In this document: in pieces, positions 33,233-42,808 of the stretch
Numbering within the stretch: the stretch's first letter is position 1
How the letters are laid out: every line of letters begins with the position of its first letter
NCBI GenBank assembly: GCA_003576695.1
Contig: QOZQ01000007.1
Location: forward strand, 289,334 to 353,333
Direction of reading: 5' to 3'
Origin: Taklimakanibacter lacteus
Lineage (GTDB): Bacteria > Pseudomonadota > Alphaproteobacteria > Rhizobiales > Aestuariivirgaceae
DNA: 64,000 nucleotides
Notes under the pieces: generated by a model
What the model saw: only the letters and a program-made list of their open reading frames with translations
Databases searched by the model: none
Told to the model about the DNA's origin: nothing
Translations under genes and position numbers: made by a program

Positions 33233-35539
33233 CTACGAAGACGATGCCGGCGCACCGATCCGCGCCGCCAGCGGCGCGTTGCCCGGCCCCGGATCGGCAG
33301 CCGGGGTGATGTCGCGGAAATAGGCGGCATAGCGCGGATCGCCATAATCCATGCCTTCGCTGCCATAGAGCTTGAGCTTCTCCATATCCGCCTTGTTGAG
33401 GATGATGCCGAGGCATTTCTTGCCGACGGCCTGGTCGGCAAAGAGCTTCGCCTGCACCGTCGCCCGCGCCGTGCGGCCCCATTCGACCACGCAGGCATAG
33501 CCGTCGACATAGGGCGTCACGGCGCGCACATCGACGACCGGCGCCAGCGGCGGCAGGTCGAGAACGATATAGTCGAAGGCAGCCTTGGCCTCCTCGAGCA
33601 GGCCTGCCATTTCGCGCGATGCCAGCAATTCGGAGGTCAGCGGAACATCGCGGCGCGAGACCGCCGGCAGCATGGCCAGATGGGTGCGCTCCTCGAACAG
33701 AAGCAGGTCCTTGAGCGAGGCCTTGTCGATGACGAATTCGGCGAGACCGGCTTGCGCATTGGGCGCTACCGCGCGGGTGAGCGAGGGATTGCGCAAATCG
33801 GCATCGATCAGCAAGGTGCGCGCCTTCTGGCTGGCGAGCAGGCGGGCGAAATTGATGGCGATCGTCGATTTTCCCTCGCCCGGCAGCACCGAGGTGACGC
33901 CGATGACCTTGGGCTTCTCGCGGCCGAGCGACAGGTCGGCGGCGATCTTGGCGCTGCGTAATGTCTCGGCAAAGAGCGACAAGGGATTGTTGACGGCGTA
34001 ATTGGCGACAGGCCGCATGGCGTCGCTGCGCCGCAGCTCCCTGCCCTTGCCGGCATTGCCGGCAATCAACGGCACGAAGCCGAGGAACGGCAGGCCGGTC
34101 TCGTCGGTGACCTGCTCGCCGGTGCGGAAGAACCGGTCGCGATATTCCTGCAGCGCGCCAAGGGCCGAGCCGACCCCCAGGCCCAGGAAAGTGCACAGCG
34201 CCAGGACCAGCGATTTGCGCGGGCCGCTGGGCTCCTGCGGCACCGCCGCCTCGGCAATGATGCGCGCTTCAGTGACGGGGAAGCTCTCCTGCTGCACCGA
34301 ATCCTGGTAGCGCTGCAGGAACTTCTCATAGAGGGCCTTGTAGTTTTCGGCCTCGCGATCGAGCTCGCGCATCTGCACCTGGGTCTCGTTCGCCTCGGCG
34401 CTGACGCCGGTCGCGTCTTTGACGATGCTGCGCAGCGAGTCCTCGCGCGTCTTGGCCGCTTGATAGTCGGAAGAGTAGCTCTTGGCGATACGGCCGAGCT
34501 CGTCGAAAATGAGCCTGCGATATTCGTCCATCGAATTATGCAGGCGCTTCACCTGGAGGTGATCGGGGCCGGCCTTCTCGGCGATCTCGGCGGCCATGCG
34601 CGAGGCTTCGAGATATTTCGCGCGCAGGTCATTGACGATGGCGCTGTCGAGCGTGCCGGCGACGATGGCATCGGGATTGCCGCTGTCGATGATCGACTGC
34701 AGGCGATCATACTTCACCTTGGCGGTGGCGGTGTCGGTGCGGGCCGTGATGAGCTGGCTGTTGAGCTCGGACAGCTGCTGTTCGCTGACCAGCTTTCCAC
34801 TGGCGGCGATGAGATTGTTCTCGGCGCGGAACTTCTGCGCCGCGAGGTCGGATCGCAATGCCTCCTGCTGGAGGTCCTTCATGCGCTGCTGGGCCCAGCC
34901 GCCGGCGAGCCGCGTCGCCTCATATTTGGCGTTGAGCTGATCGGCGAGATAGGCTTCGCCTATGGCCTTGGCCACCTTGGCGGCGAAGACAGGATCCGAC
35001 CAGCTGAAGCGGACACTCAGCACATAACTGCGGTTGACGCGCTCGACCACCAGATTGCTCTGTATGTTCTGCAACGCATCGCGGCGCTCCTTCTCCACGG
35101 TCGAAGCGGGGCCTGCCGGCTTGAATGCGCGCATCAGGAATCTGACGGCCGATTTTGCCATCTGCACCGGACTGACCGGCGCGTCCGTATAGGCCGGGTC
35201 CTTGGTGAGATTGAGCTTGTCGATGACGGCAAGCCCGACCTTGTCGGAAGCGAGGACCTCGACCTGGCTCAGGATCCAGGCTTCGTCCTCCACGGTGCGC
35301 TCGAGGGCCGAGCCCTGATACAGGATGCGGTTATTGTCCTGGTCGATCAGGATGTCGGTCTGGGCCGTGTATTTCGGCGGCGCGATGGCCAGGAACAGGA
35401 CACCCAGCAAGAGGCAGACAGCCACGCTCAGGACTGCGATGCGCCACTGCCGGCGCGCCACGGCGAGCAGCTTGTAGAGATCGATCGGCGATTCGCTCTC
35501 GCGGTGCGGGCCTGGATGGGGGAAAGATTCGCGCATCAT
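33233..35539 (-). CDS. exopolysaccharide chain-length regulator fused to BY-kinase (Wzc/ExoP/GumC-like)
   Basis: 768 residues. Wzz domain with TM1 (about 34-53), a long coiled-coil periplasmic part (about 215-410), a Pro-rich segment and TM2 (about 443-462). The C-terminal bacterial tyrosine kinase domain has Walker A PGEGKST (553-559), Walker A' LLIDADLRNP (577-584) and Walker B IVLDLPPLAP. The tail has only four tyrosines (LYG, DYG, RYA, AYF), fewer than in E. coli Wzc. ATG 35539 is set by AGGAG six bases upstream; TTG two codons earlier abuts that site. It controls polymer length and export with Wzy. Last gene of the EPS operon. Confidence 0.93.
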   Translation of the reverse strand: MMRESFPHPGPHRESESPIDLYKLLAVARRQWRIAVLSVAVCLLLGVLFLAIAPPKYTAQTDILIDQDNNRILYQGSALERTVEDEAWILSQVEVLASDKVGLAVIDKLNLTKDPAYTDAPVSPVQMAKSAVRFLMRAFKPAGPASTVEKERRDALQNIQSNLVVERVNRSYVLSVRFSWSDPVFAAKVAKAIGEAYLADQLNAKYEATRLAGGWAQQRMKDLQQEALRSDLAAQKFRAENNLIAASGKLVSEQQLSELNSQLITARTDTATAKVKYDRLQSIIDSGNPDAIVAGTLDSAIVNDLRAKYLEASRMAAEIAEKAGPDHLQVKRLHNSMDEYRRLIFDELGRIAKSYSSDYQAAKTREDSLRSIVKDATGVSAEANETQVQMRELDREAENYKALYEKFLQRYQDSVQQESFPVTEARIIAEAAVPQEPSGPRKSLVLALCTFLGLGVGSALGALQEYRDRFFRTGEQVTDETGLPFLGFVPLIAGNAGKGRELRRSDAMRPVANYAVNNPLSLFAETLRSAKIAADLSLGREKPKVIGVTSVLPGEGKSTIAINFARLLASQKARTLLIDADLRNPSLTRAVAPNAQAGLAEFVIDKASLKDLLLFEERTHLAMLPAVSRRDVPLTSELLASREMAGLLEEAKAAFDYIVLDLPPLAPVVDVRAVTPYVDGYACVVEWGRTARATVQAKLFADQAVGKKCLGIILNKADMEKLKLYGSEGMDYGDPRYAAYFRDITPAADPGPGNAPLAARIGAPASSS

Positions 35540-35548
35540 GATCAACTC

Positions 35549-36652
35549 CTATCGCGAAGGCGCGTTCCTCAACGCGTAGTAAAGGGAATACCAGAAGGGC
35601 TTGGTCTGGAAATTCTCGTCATATGGCAGGCAGCGATTCATCGTGCCGTCGCTGCGCTTCTGGTAAGTGCTCGTATTCAGCCAGGAATACTTGTCGGACA
35701 GGCCCCAGGTGAGCACGCCTTCGACGGCGCGTTCCGACAATGCCGTGGTGAGGAAGGCCGTGGCCCTTTCGGCCACCAGGCGGTCCCGCTCGCTGACCGT
35801 CTGGCTCAGGCTGCGATCGTCGATGTCGAGCTCGGTGATCAGGATCTTGAGGCCGAGGCCTGCCACATCGCGCAGGAAGGCGGCAAAAACGGAAGGATCA
35901 AAGGGTCGCGCGAGGTCGTGATGGCCCTGTATTCCCAGACCATAGATCGGCACGCCCTGCTGCTTGAGCTTCTGCAGAAGGGCAAGCACGGCGGTGCGCC
36001 GATCGTGGTCCTTGCTGTCATTATGATAGAGCCCATATTCGTTGTAGAAGCCCTGGATATTCGGATCGGCTTCCGCCGCGATGGTGAACGCGCGGCCGAT
36101 ATAGTCCGAGCCGAGCTGGCGCAGGAAAGGCGTGTTGCGCAACGAATCGGCAAGGCCATCCTTCGGCTCTATCGCCTCGTTCACGATGTCCCAGCTCTTG
36201 ATCTTGCCCTTGTAGTGCGCCATCAGGTCCTGGATATGCGCCGCCATGACCTCGACGCCTTCCGCCTTCAAGGCAGGCTCGACCCATTTCGGCAGATTGC
36301 GATACCATATGGCGGCGTGCCCGCGGCATGTCAGGCCATGGGAAGCGGCAAAGGAGACGACGCGGTCGGCACCGGTATAGTTGCGGGTGCCGCGCGTTCC
36401 TTCGATAGCGCCCCATTTCATCTCCCATTCGGGCACGATGGTCCCGCATTGCCGGTCGAATGTCCGGCGCAGGACGACATCCCGATCGGTCTGCCAGGTC
36501 GCCATGGCGGCGCCGTAGGTGAGATTCTTGCTGCGCGCCGCGGCGATCAGCGTCTTCTCGACCGTCGTCGTCTGCGCCGACGCCTCCATCGTCCGGGCGA
36601 CAGCGGCGCCGGAAATCGCAGTCAGAAGGTGGCGACGGGTGATTGCCGTCAT
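35549..36652 (-). CDS. glycoside hydrolase family 10 (endo-beta-1,4-xylanase-like)
   Basis: 367 residues with a Tat-type signal (TRRHLLTAISGAAVA, cleavage near ASA-Q 27). The GH10 barrel shows SWDIVNEA with the acid/base Glu159, GFYNEYG, GIQGHHD and ITELDID with the nucleophile Glu274, plus LTWGLSDKYSWL near the end. The start gives a good leader; a 29-base gap separates it from the upstream glycosyltransferase. Lying inside the EPS operon, it more likely trims or releases the cell's own polymer than attacks plant xylan. No carbohydrate-binding module is attached. Export by Tat is inferred from the RR motif. Confidence 0.92.
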   Translation of the reverse strand: MTAITRRHLLTAISGAAVARTMEASAQTTTVEKTLIAAARSKNLTYGAAMATWQTDRDVVLRRTFDRQCGTIVPEWEMKWGAIEGTRGTRNYTGADRVVSFAASHGLTCRGHAAIWYRNLPKWVEPALKAEGVEVMAAHIQDLMAHYKGKIKSWDIVNEAIEPKDGLADSLRNTPFLRQLGSDYIGRAFTIAAEADPNIQGFYNEYGLYHNDSKDHDRRTAVLALLQKLKQQGVPIYGLGIQGHHDLARPFDPSVFAAFLRDVAGLGLKILITELDIDDRSLSQTVSERDRLVAERATAFLTTALSERAVEGVLTWGLSDKYSWLNTSTYQKRSDGTMNRCLPYDENFQTKPFWYSLYYALRNAPSR

Positions 36653-36681
36653 CGATCAGTTTCTCCTTCCGCCAGGTGCAC

Positions 36682-37527
36682 TCAATAGGCTTCCAACAAA
36701 GAGCAGGCGAGATCGCGATCACGATCCCAATCGAATTTGCGCGCAAAGCACAGGCCGGACGCCGCTATGCGCGGCATGTCCTGGCGCGACAATGTCCTGG
36801 GATGGCTGCCGCCCTTCTCCCAATCGACATAAGTGAGCGAGCCCTTGACCCTCCCGGCGAAGGGCGACAGCGAGACGAGCGTCTGGAAATAGCATTCATC
36901 GGGTGTTTCGGTGTGCCGGAAGCGCTTGTCATAGGTTGGATTGGCGCGCCGGAACTCCATCGCCCACTCCATGAAGGGCCGCGACAGGCACCACCACATC
37001 GACCCGAAACGCGGTTCGCCGAATTCGGCGTCGAAAGCCGGGCGCGTCCAGACCTGTCGTGACAGGCGGTTGAGCGCGCCGAGACAGGGGCGCGGCATGG
37101 TCTTGCTGTAGAAGCGATAATGCGCGAGCCGCTTCTTGCGGTCATGGCCCTTCGCTTCGTGATCCGGCATGATGTCGATATATTCGCCCGCCTCGCCGGC
37201 CAGCCTTTGCGACAGGCTTGCAGCGCTCAGCACCGGCAGGCAGGCGCCGCTCATCAGAATGAGGTAGTCGGCGCTGCCCCGCGCAAGCGCCGTCTCGATC
37301 AGTTCGAGCGCGGCCTCGACAACGCTGAAGCCGCCCCAGCTCACCGAATGGCGCCGGGCGGGGAGGACGGCGTATTTTGCAAGATCATCCCAATGGCCCT
37401 CGAAACCGCGGCTGTCGCGGTCGACATGGAGATAGGTTTCACCATGGCGCCGGAAGGCGGGAAGCATGGTCAGGAGATCGTCCGGGGCGCGATGGGCGAG
37501 GATGAGATAGGCTATGCGCATGGTCAC
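36682..37527 (-). CDS. core-2/I-branching-type glycosyltransferase (GT14-like)
   Basis: 281 residues. The opening RIAYLILAHRAPDDLLTML, YLHVDRDSRG, SWGGFSVVEAALELIETAL and YLILMSGACLPVLS is the pattern of the Branch (PF02485) family in bacteria; GSMWWCLSRPFMEW and TPDECYFQTLV, with the catalytic acidic residue, follow. ATGA overlap with the flippase stop sets the start at 37527. It would add a branch sugar (often a beta-linked hexose, hexosamine or xylose) to the lipid-linked repeat unit in the cytoplasm. Donor unknown; with GH10 next to it, xylose is worth considering. Confidence 0.85.
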   Translation of the reverse strand: MTMRIAYLILAHRAPDDLLTMLPAFRRHGETYLHVDRDSRGFEGHWDDLAKYAVLPARRHSVSWGGFSVVEAALELIETALARGSADYLILMSGACLPVLSAASLSQRLAGEAGEYIDIMPDHEAKGHDRKKRLAHYRFYSKTMPRPCLGALNRLSRQVWTRPAFDAEFGEPRFGSMWWCLSRPFMEWAMEFRRANPTYDKRFRHTETPDECYFQTLVSLSPFAGRVKGSLTYVDWEKGGSHPRTLSRQDMPRIAASGLCFARKFDWDRDRDLACSLLEAY

Positions 37528-38993
37528 TGCTCCTCACCGGCTATGACGGCACGCCGTCCCAGCAGACCGGACAGCATCTGCTTCAGCAAAGCGGGCTTCA
37601 GGGGCTCGACGAAGGCATGCGTCATGATCGCGAAGAAGATAAGCCCGGCCAGCGTGAGCGCGCCGCCGAGAAGCAGCCAATCCAGCAAGGGCATGGCCGG
37701 AAAAAGGAGGCTCGCGGCCAAAGCGATGCCGATGGCGGCCATCGGCCCCAGGAGCGCCATCACCACCTGCCCTCTCGGATAGCCGAGCCGCGCGACCGCG
37801 ATCATGCCGATGCGCAGGACGGCAACGACTTCCGCCGCGGTCAGCGCCAGAACGAAGACATCGATCGAGGGCACGATCAAGGCGGCAGCCGCGCCGATGC
37901 CGAGAGCGATGATCGAGTAGACGGTGCAGGTCAGCATCAGCTTGCTGTTGCCTTGCGCCATGGCGACCGGCGACGGCAGCTGATAGTGGAATTTCACGAA
38001 CAGATTGAGACCGATCAGCGACATCAGATAGGGCGAAGCGGCATAGGTCTTTCCGAACAGCAGGGGCAGCAACGGCGTGCCGGCGAAAATGAAGCCCATG
38101 GCATAGAGAAAGGCGGTCAGCGACAGGACCAGCGTCCAGCGGGCGCAGTTCTTCCTCACCGAGGGATGATCGGGCGGCCGGTTGACGAAGACCGGCACGA
38201 ACAGGTTGGTGAGGAATCGAAGTATGGCGCCGCGCGGCAAGGTCGCGGTCCCGAAGATGACGCTGTAGAAAGCGAGTGCATGGACGCCGAGCGCCCAGCC
38301 TATGAAGATGCGGTCGCCGAGCGAAAGTGCGGCGCTGACGAATCCGTTCGGCACCAGCGGCTTGCCGAAGGCCGTCGCCTCATCGGCGATCGTCCTGTTC
38401 CAGCCCAGGCGCCAGGGGAAGCGCGACAGGATATTGGAGGTGATGGTGGAGGCGATGATGCTCGCCACCAGGCCCCAGACCATCGCCCAATAATCCGGCG
38501 AGATCCACGCCGCCACGATCACGGTGACGGTCCAGGCCAGCTGGATCATGATCAGGGTGATCGCATTGGGCCAATAGACATAGTCGCGCATCGCCTGCTT
38601 GACGCCGAGATTGCCGAAGCCGCGCAGCATCGCGCAGGCGCCGACCACGACATAGGCCCAGGTCGCCTGCGGCGACTTGAAGATGATCGCCAGCAAGGGC
38701 GCCATCGCCATGAGCAACGCGCCCACCATGATGGCGCGCGACAGCTGGAGCGTGTGCAGGGTGGCAAGGGCCTTCCTGGGATCGTCGGTCGACGTATAGC
38801 GCACCGCCGATACCGGGATGCCGAAATCGAAGCCGATCTCCACCAGCGCCACGATCATGGCCAGCGAGACCGCCACGCCGAAATTCTCCTGCGACAGAAG
38901 CCTGGCCAGCAGGATGTTGCGGATGAAGGGGAAGGCCACCTCGGCAAGGTTGGCGAGGAGCAGAACGGAGCCTGATTTCAGCGAATGCCTCAC
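37524..38993 (-). CDS. polysaccharide flippase (Wzx-like, MATE/MOP superfamily)
   Basis: 489 residues with about twelve to fourteen hydrophobic helices spread over the whole length; the N terminus KSGSVLLLANLAEVAFPFIRNILLARLLSQENFGVAVSLAMIV is the usual polysaccharide_synt start, with LLSQENFG taking the place of LLGPEEYG. It overlaps the genes on both sides by four bases (ATGA). It should move the completed undecaprenyl-linked repeat unit across the inner membrane for polymerisation by the Wzy-like protein encoded next upstream. Confidence 0.92.
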   Translation of the reverse strand: MRHSLKSGSVLLLANLAEVAFPFIRNILLARLLSQENFGVAVSLAMIVALVEIGFDFGIPVSAVRYTSTDDPRKALATLHTLQLSRAIMVGALLMAMAPLLAIIFKSPQATWAYVVVGACAMLRGFGNLGVKQAMRDYVYWPNAITLIMIQLAWTVTVIVAAWISPDYWAMVWGLVASIIASTITSNILSRFPWRLGWNRTIADEATAFGKPLVPNGFVSAALSLGDRIFIGWALGVHALAFYSVIFGTATLPRGAILRFLTNLFVPVFVNRPPDHPSVRKNCARWTLVLSLTAFLYAMGFIFAGTPLLPLLFGKTYAASPYLMSLIGLNLFVKFHYQLPSPVAMAQGNSKLMLTCTVYSIIALGIGAAAALIVPSIDVFVLALTAAEVVAVLRIGMIAVARLGYPRGQVVMALLGPMAAIGIALAASLLFPAMPLLDWLLLGGALTLAGLIFFAIMTHAFVEPLKPALLKQMLSGLLGRRAVIAGEEQ

Positions 38994-40303
38994 CGGGCGC
39001 CCCCCGCATTCTGTCTTATCGCAAAGACGCGCCGGTAGGGTGCCGCAGCCACCTGGGCCGCCACCGTCGCCAGCACCAGCATGACAATCATATTGTCGGC
39101 ATATTGGAAGAAGCCGCCGGGTTCGGTCATGGTGAACGACAAATAGCAGGCAAGAAGCGCGGCGATGCGCGGGTCGCGCGCTTTGACGGCGACCGCGGCG
39201 ATCGATGCGATCGGGAGCATGAAGAGCACCAGCCCGACGACTCCACCATAGAGCAGAAGCTGCAGCACCAGATTATGGGAATGCGGGAAGATATAGATGC
39301 CGACATCGCCGGCAAGCAGATAGGCTTCGTCCATGAAAATCGTATAGGTCGAATTGAAGCCATAGCCGAGAAGCGGGGCCCTTTTGATGAGACCCCAGGA
39401 CAGGTCCCAGATGAAGCTGCGGCCCGTCCCTGTCAGCAATTCGTCGGCATCGCCCGAGCGGGCGAAGATGGCGAGTATCTGGCTGTCGAGGCTGACCACG
39501 AGGATCGCCGCGATGCCCAGACATATGAGAACCGGGATCAATGTCGCATGCCAGCGGTTCTTCAGCAGGAAGAAGGCCATGCAGCCGACGCCGGTGGCGA
39601 TCAGGGAGGTCCGGCTTTGCGTCAGGACCAACGTTGTCAGGGCGATCACGATCGCTGCGAACTTGAAGTGGCGCGTGAGAGTCCCGCTGTCGCAGCGCGC
39701 ATAGAGAGAGACGATGATGAAGGCCGCCAGCACGCCCGTCTGGTTCGGATGGCCGCCGATGCCGGTCATGCGGGCGCCGACCGACCCGTCCCAAAGCAGC
39801 ATGTGCGAGACGGAGGGGATTGCGAAATAGAGGATGATCGACAGACCCAGGAAAACCGTCTGGATCTGGATCAGCCGGTCGAACAGCAAGGGCAGGCCGC
39901 GTTCCTCGGCGAAAGCGAGGTAGACGAAGAAGACCGACAGTAAGGTGCTCACCATGAAGACCGCCTTGAACCGCTCCGGCGAGTAGAGGCAGGTCACCAG
40001 CATCCAGGCGAAGAATATCAGGATGTAGCGCATCGGCGGGCGAAGGAGATACGCCGTGTGCCGGCGCAGCAGCCACGCCGCGACGAGCAGGCCGAAAGTC
40101 CACAGGGCAGCCTTGCCGATATTCGAGATGTCGAGCTTGGTGGGATCGGTCGCGAGCTTTTCGCTCCCGGTCAGGCGGCGTATGGCCAGCTGCGTCACGA
40201 AGACATAGACGAACAACAGCACATCGAGCATGCCGATGCCGACCCGCGCCGGCGCGAAGCGGCGAAGGTCCGACGGCAATGCCTGATGCGCGGCAATCGT
40301 CAT
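38990..40303 (-). CDS. O-antigen ligase/polymerase family protein (Wzy-like)
   Basis: 437 residues with ten or more membrane helices and the Wzy_C pattern: one large periplasmic loop after helix eight or nine (DADELLTGTGRSFIWDLSWGLIKRAPLLGYGFNS), where RSFIWD and GYGF are the conserved spots, and an HSHNLVLQLLLYGG motif in which His/Asn are usually essential. It overlaps both neighbours by four bases. It should join flipped repeat units in the periplasm into the polymer whose length the Wzc-like protein sets. Confidence 0.9.
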   Translation of the reverse strand: MTIAAHQALPSDLRRFAPARVGIGMLDVLLFVYVFVTQLAIRRLTGSEKLATDPTKLDISNIGKAALWTFGLLVAAWLLRRHTAYLLRPPMRYILIFFAWMLVTCLYSPERFKAVFMVSTLLSVFFVYLAFAEERGLPLLFDRLIQIQTVFLGLSIILYFAIPSVSHMLLWDGSVGARMTGIGGHPNQTGVLAAFIIVSLYARCDSGTLTRHFKFAAIVIALTTLVLTQSRTSLIATGVGCMAFFLLKNRWHATLIPVLICLGIAAILVVSLDSQILAIFARSGDADELLTGTGRSFIWDLSWGLIKRAPLLGYGFNSTYTIFMDEAYLLAGDVGIYIFPHSHNLVLQLLLYGGVVGLVLFMLPIASIAAVAVKARDPRIAALLACYLSFTMTEPGGFFQYADNMIVMLVLATVAAQVAAAPYRRVFAIRQNAGGAR

Positions 40304-41181
40304 AGGCGGGCTCCATGCGCCGTCATCAGGCCCATCAGATGAGCGGCGCGGCGCAGCACCTCGGCCGAGGGCGAGCGTGACAAAGCGGACCAGATGAAGC
40401 TCAGGGCCTTGCGCGCCTCGCCGGTGACGCGGATATGGAGTTCTGCCCGCTTCAGGTCATGCAACGCCGACAGCCTTCTGCTCCGCTCGGCGCCGTTCTC
40501 GGCCGAGATCCGGGCGAAGACCAGCTCATGACCCAGCATCAGCTTCGTCCAGTCGCGCGACAGCTTGTTGTTGGCCTCGTAGGTGTATTCGACCAGCGGT
40601 TCCTGCACGACGGGCAACGGCCCGAGCTTGGCAAGCTTGAGCCACAGGTCCCAGTCCTCGCAGGTCGGCAGATCGACGTCGAAGCCCTTCACCGCGCAAA
40701 ACCGATCCCTGCGGACGAAGGCCGTCGATGTCGTGGCCAGCACATTCGAGACGGCGAGATCGCCTGGACCGACGATCGGCGGCGGAAGCCCGATGCGGGG
40801 CTTGCGTTCCGCATAGGCGAAGCGGATGCCGCAGAAGATGGCCGGCGCCTCGGGATGCCGTTCCGCCAAATCCAGCTGCTTTGCGATCTTCTCCTCATGC
40901 CAGCGGTCGTCCGAATCGAGAAAGGCAAGCCATGTGCCCGAAGCCTGGGCCGCGCCATCGTTGCGCGCCGTCGAGGCACCGCCGCTCGCGCCGCGACGAA
41001 TGAGCTTGATGCGGCTTTCGCTGCGCGCGATTTCCATCACGATGTCGGGCGTCGCATCGTCAGACCCGTCATCGACGATAATGATCTCATCGGGCACGGA
41101 GGTCTGGCCGAGGCAGCTCTTGATCGCCTGGATGATCAGGGCTGGCCGGTTCTTCACGGGTATCACGGCAGATACGCTCAA
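40300..41181 (-). CDS. glycosyltransferase family 2
   Basis: About 293 residues of the GT-A fold: SVSAVIPVKNRPALIIQAIKS, IIVDDGSDDATPDIV (nucleotide-binding Asp), WLAFLDSDDRWHEEKI (DxD motif) and CEDWDLWLKLAKLGPL (catalytic acid region). Start choice: ATG 41211 would overlap the upstream gene by 25 bases, but the strong site GAGGGAG lies eight bases before TTG 41181, just after the upstream stop, so I use TTG. It adds one sugar to the repeat unit. Donor not readable from sequence. Confidence 0.88.
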   Translation of the reverse strand: MSVSAVIPVKNRPALIIQAIKSCLGQTSVPDEIIIVDDGSDDATPDIVMEIARSESRIKLIRRGASGGASTARNDGAAQASGTWLAFLDSDDRWHEEKIAKQLDLAERHPEAPAIFCGIRFAYAERKPRIGLPPPIVGPGDLAVSNVLATTSTAFVRRDRFCAVKGFDVDLPTCEDWDLWLKLAKLGPLPVVQEPLVEYTYEANNKLSRDWTKLMLGHELVFARISAENGAERSRRLSALHDLKRAELHIRVTGEARKALSFIWSALSRSPSAEVLRRAAHLMGLMTAHGARL

Positions 41182-41186
41182 GCTGG

Positions 41187-41870
41187 TTACTCCCTCTTCG
41201 CAGTGAGACATCCGGACGATGCCAAAGCATGCACGAGGCCCGGCACGATCACCCGGCTCGTGGTGGCGGGATCGGGATGCGTGCCATCCGGAATCGCCGT
41301 GGCTATTTCCTCGTCCGAAAGCCGGGCCCAGGCCGGCCGGTGATCGATGAAGCCGGCGCCGAGCTTCCTGGCGACCGCCGCATGCATCTCTTCATATTGC
41401 GCGAGGAACGGCCGGATCATCCCGCGCAGGCCCGAAACCGGCGACATTGCCATCACATAGACGGCAGGCCGTGTCTCACTCTGGCGCAGCCGCGAGACGA
41501 TCCCGGCCATGTTGCCGACGCTGCGGCCGAGCGACATGAACTCCGTCACATCGGCATCATTCACGGCAAACTCGACCAGGACGACATCAGGGCGTTCGGC
41601 GACGACCTTGTCGATCTGCGTCAACCCCCATTCGGACGTCATGCCGCTCTTTGCCAGGTTGACGACGGCGACTTCCTTGTTGAGGCAGGCGCCGAGGGCC
41701 CGCCGCAGCGGCTCCTGCCAGCCGCCGCGGGCCGACAGGCTGGTCCCCAATGTGACGACCTTCACCATTTCGCCGGGCTGCGCCATGGCCGGCGCGGCCG
41801 CCGTCAGATGCACGGCGAGAGCAGCGACCGTCAGAAGCGAAGGCGAAAGAAATGTCGCGACCGCATGCAT
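41187..41870 (-). CDS. exported SGNH/GDSL hydrolase
   Basis: 227 residues with a signal peptide (cleavage near AMAQ 31). SGNH blocks: VVTLGTSLSARGG (catalytic Ser, block I with GTS instead of GDS), NLAKSGMTS (block II), VLVEFAVNDADV (block III Asn) and PDGTHPDPAT (block V Asp/His). Such enzymes in EPS loci remove or transfer acetyl groups on the polymer. The ATG follows the glycosyltransferase stop with no gap (41870/41871). Periplasmic; modification of the EPS is inferred from context. Confidence 0.87.
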   Translation of the reverse strand: MHAVATFLSPSLLTVAALAVHLTAAAPAMAQPGEMVKVVTLGTSLSARGGWQEPLRRALGACLNKEVAVVNLAKSGMTSEWGLTQIDKVVAERPDVVLVEFAVNDADVTEFMSLGRSVGNMAGIVSRLRQSETRPAVYVMAMSPVSGLRGMIRPFLAQYEEMHAAVARKLGAGFIDHRPAWARLSDEEIATAIPDGTHPDPATTSRVIVPGLVHALASSGCLTAKRE

Positions 41871-42755
41871 CTAGGCAACCTTTCCTCGGGGCGGCGGCGG
41901 TCCCGGCGCGAATGTACGCGTCCTGCCGACCATGAAGGCGGCGCGAAGAGCGGTGCGGAACTCCTGCGACGACATGTTGCGGGTCGCCACCAGATAACTG
42001 CCGACCATGACCTTGCGCACCAGCAGCGCCACGCTCGCCGGCCGCATGGACGTATGGCGGGTGATCGCGATCAGACTGCCGCGGAAGTAACGGGATCTGA
42101 GGCGCGGATTATGATCGCGGTGACCAATGAGCGCCCGGTTGACAAAGCGCGATTTGCGCGATTGCCGATAGGCGCGCAACGCATAGTCGGTGTCTTCGCC
42201 GCCATTATTGGCCGTGCCGATGCCCAGTTCCTCATCAAATCCCCCGATCATCTCGGCAATGCCGCCGCGCAGGAATATCGTGTTCGACGACGCGTGCGCC
42301 GCGACCTCGAAGACCGACGGCGAACGCATCACGCTGGACAGGCCGCGCGCCAGCGGTTGCGGCGCCGATGCGTAGCGGCAGAACCAGAAGTCCAGCGTCC
42401 GGTCGGCCTGGAACAGCTTCAGTATCCGCTCGAGCGATCCTTGCGGATACCAGCAATCGTCATCGGGAAAGGCGACAAGCGGCGCCTCGGCGAAGAGACC
42501 CTGCCCACGCGCTTCATCGAGCATGAGATTGCGGGCATGCGACGCCGATACCTGGTTGGGAATGGTCTCGACCTCGACATTCGCCGGAACTCCACCGGCG
42601 ACGCCCCGGCGCGAAGTGGCATGCTGCACCAGGAGAAGCATCCGCCAGTCCCTGTCGGCGAGCGCTCCTTCGATGGATGACAGCAGGCGCTCGAGCTCGC
42701 TGCCGCGGCCGCCGGCGGCATCCGTCGTGGTGATGAACAGGATTTCAGCAGACAT
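41871..42755 (-). CDS. glycosyltransferase, GT-A type (paralogue of 43310-44188)
   Basis: About 294 residues. EILFITTTDAAGGRGSELERLLSSIEGAL at the start, then the metal-binding VAFPDDDCWYP, DFWFCRYASAPQPLARG, GGFDEELGIGTANNGGEDTDYALRAY (catalytic acid ED) and LIGHRDHNPRLRSRYFRGS. It is clearly homologous throughout to the protein at 43310-44188, differing mainly at the C terminus. I start at 42755 by alignment with that paralogue and GGGAGGG just upstream; ATG 42812, overlapping the acyltransferase stop, is the alternative. Confidence 0.87.
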   Translation of the reverse strand: MSAEILFITTTDAAGGRGSELERLLSSIEGALADRDWRMLLLVQHATSRRGVAGGVPANVEVETIPNQVSASHARNLMLDEARGQGLFAEAPLVAFPDDDCWYPQGSLERILKLFQADRTLDFWFCRYASAPQPLARGLSSVMRSPSVFEVAAHASSNTIFLRGGIAEMIGGFDEELGIGTANNGGEDTDYALRAYRQSRKSRFVNRALIGHRDHNPRLRSRYFRGSLIAITRHTSMRPASVALLVRKVMVGSYLVATRNMSSQEFRTALRAAFMVGRTRTFAPGPPPPRGKVA

Positions 42756-42808
42756 GTTCCCTCCCATGGCTGATGATGATGCGACACTTCGATTTGAGCT
42801 CAGCGCAC

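Noticed and set aside
34460..36688. 742-codon plus-strand frame opposite the Wzc-like and GH10 genes
   Set aside because: It spans two well-supported minus-strand genes and has random-looking composition.
37617..38975. 452-codon plus-strand frame opposite the flippase
   Set aside because: Highly charged, no motif; antisense artefact of a membrane-protein gene.
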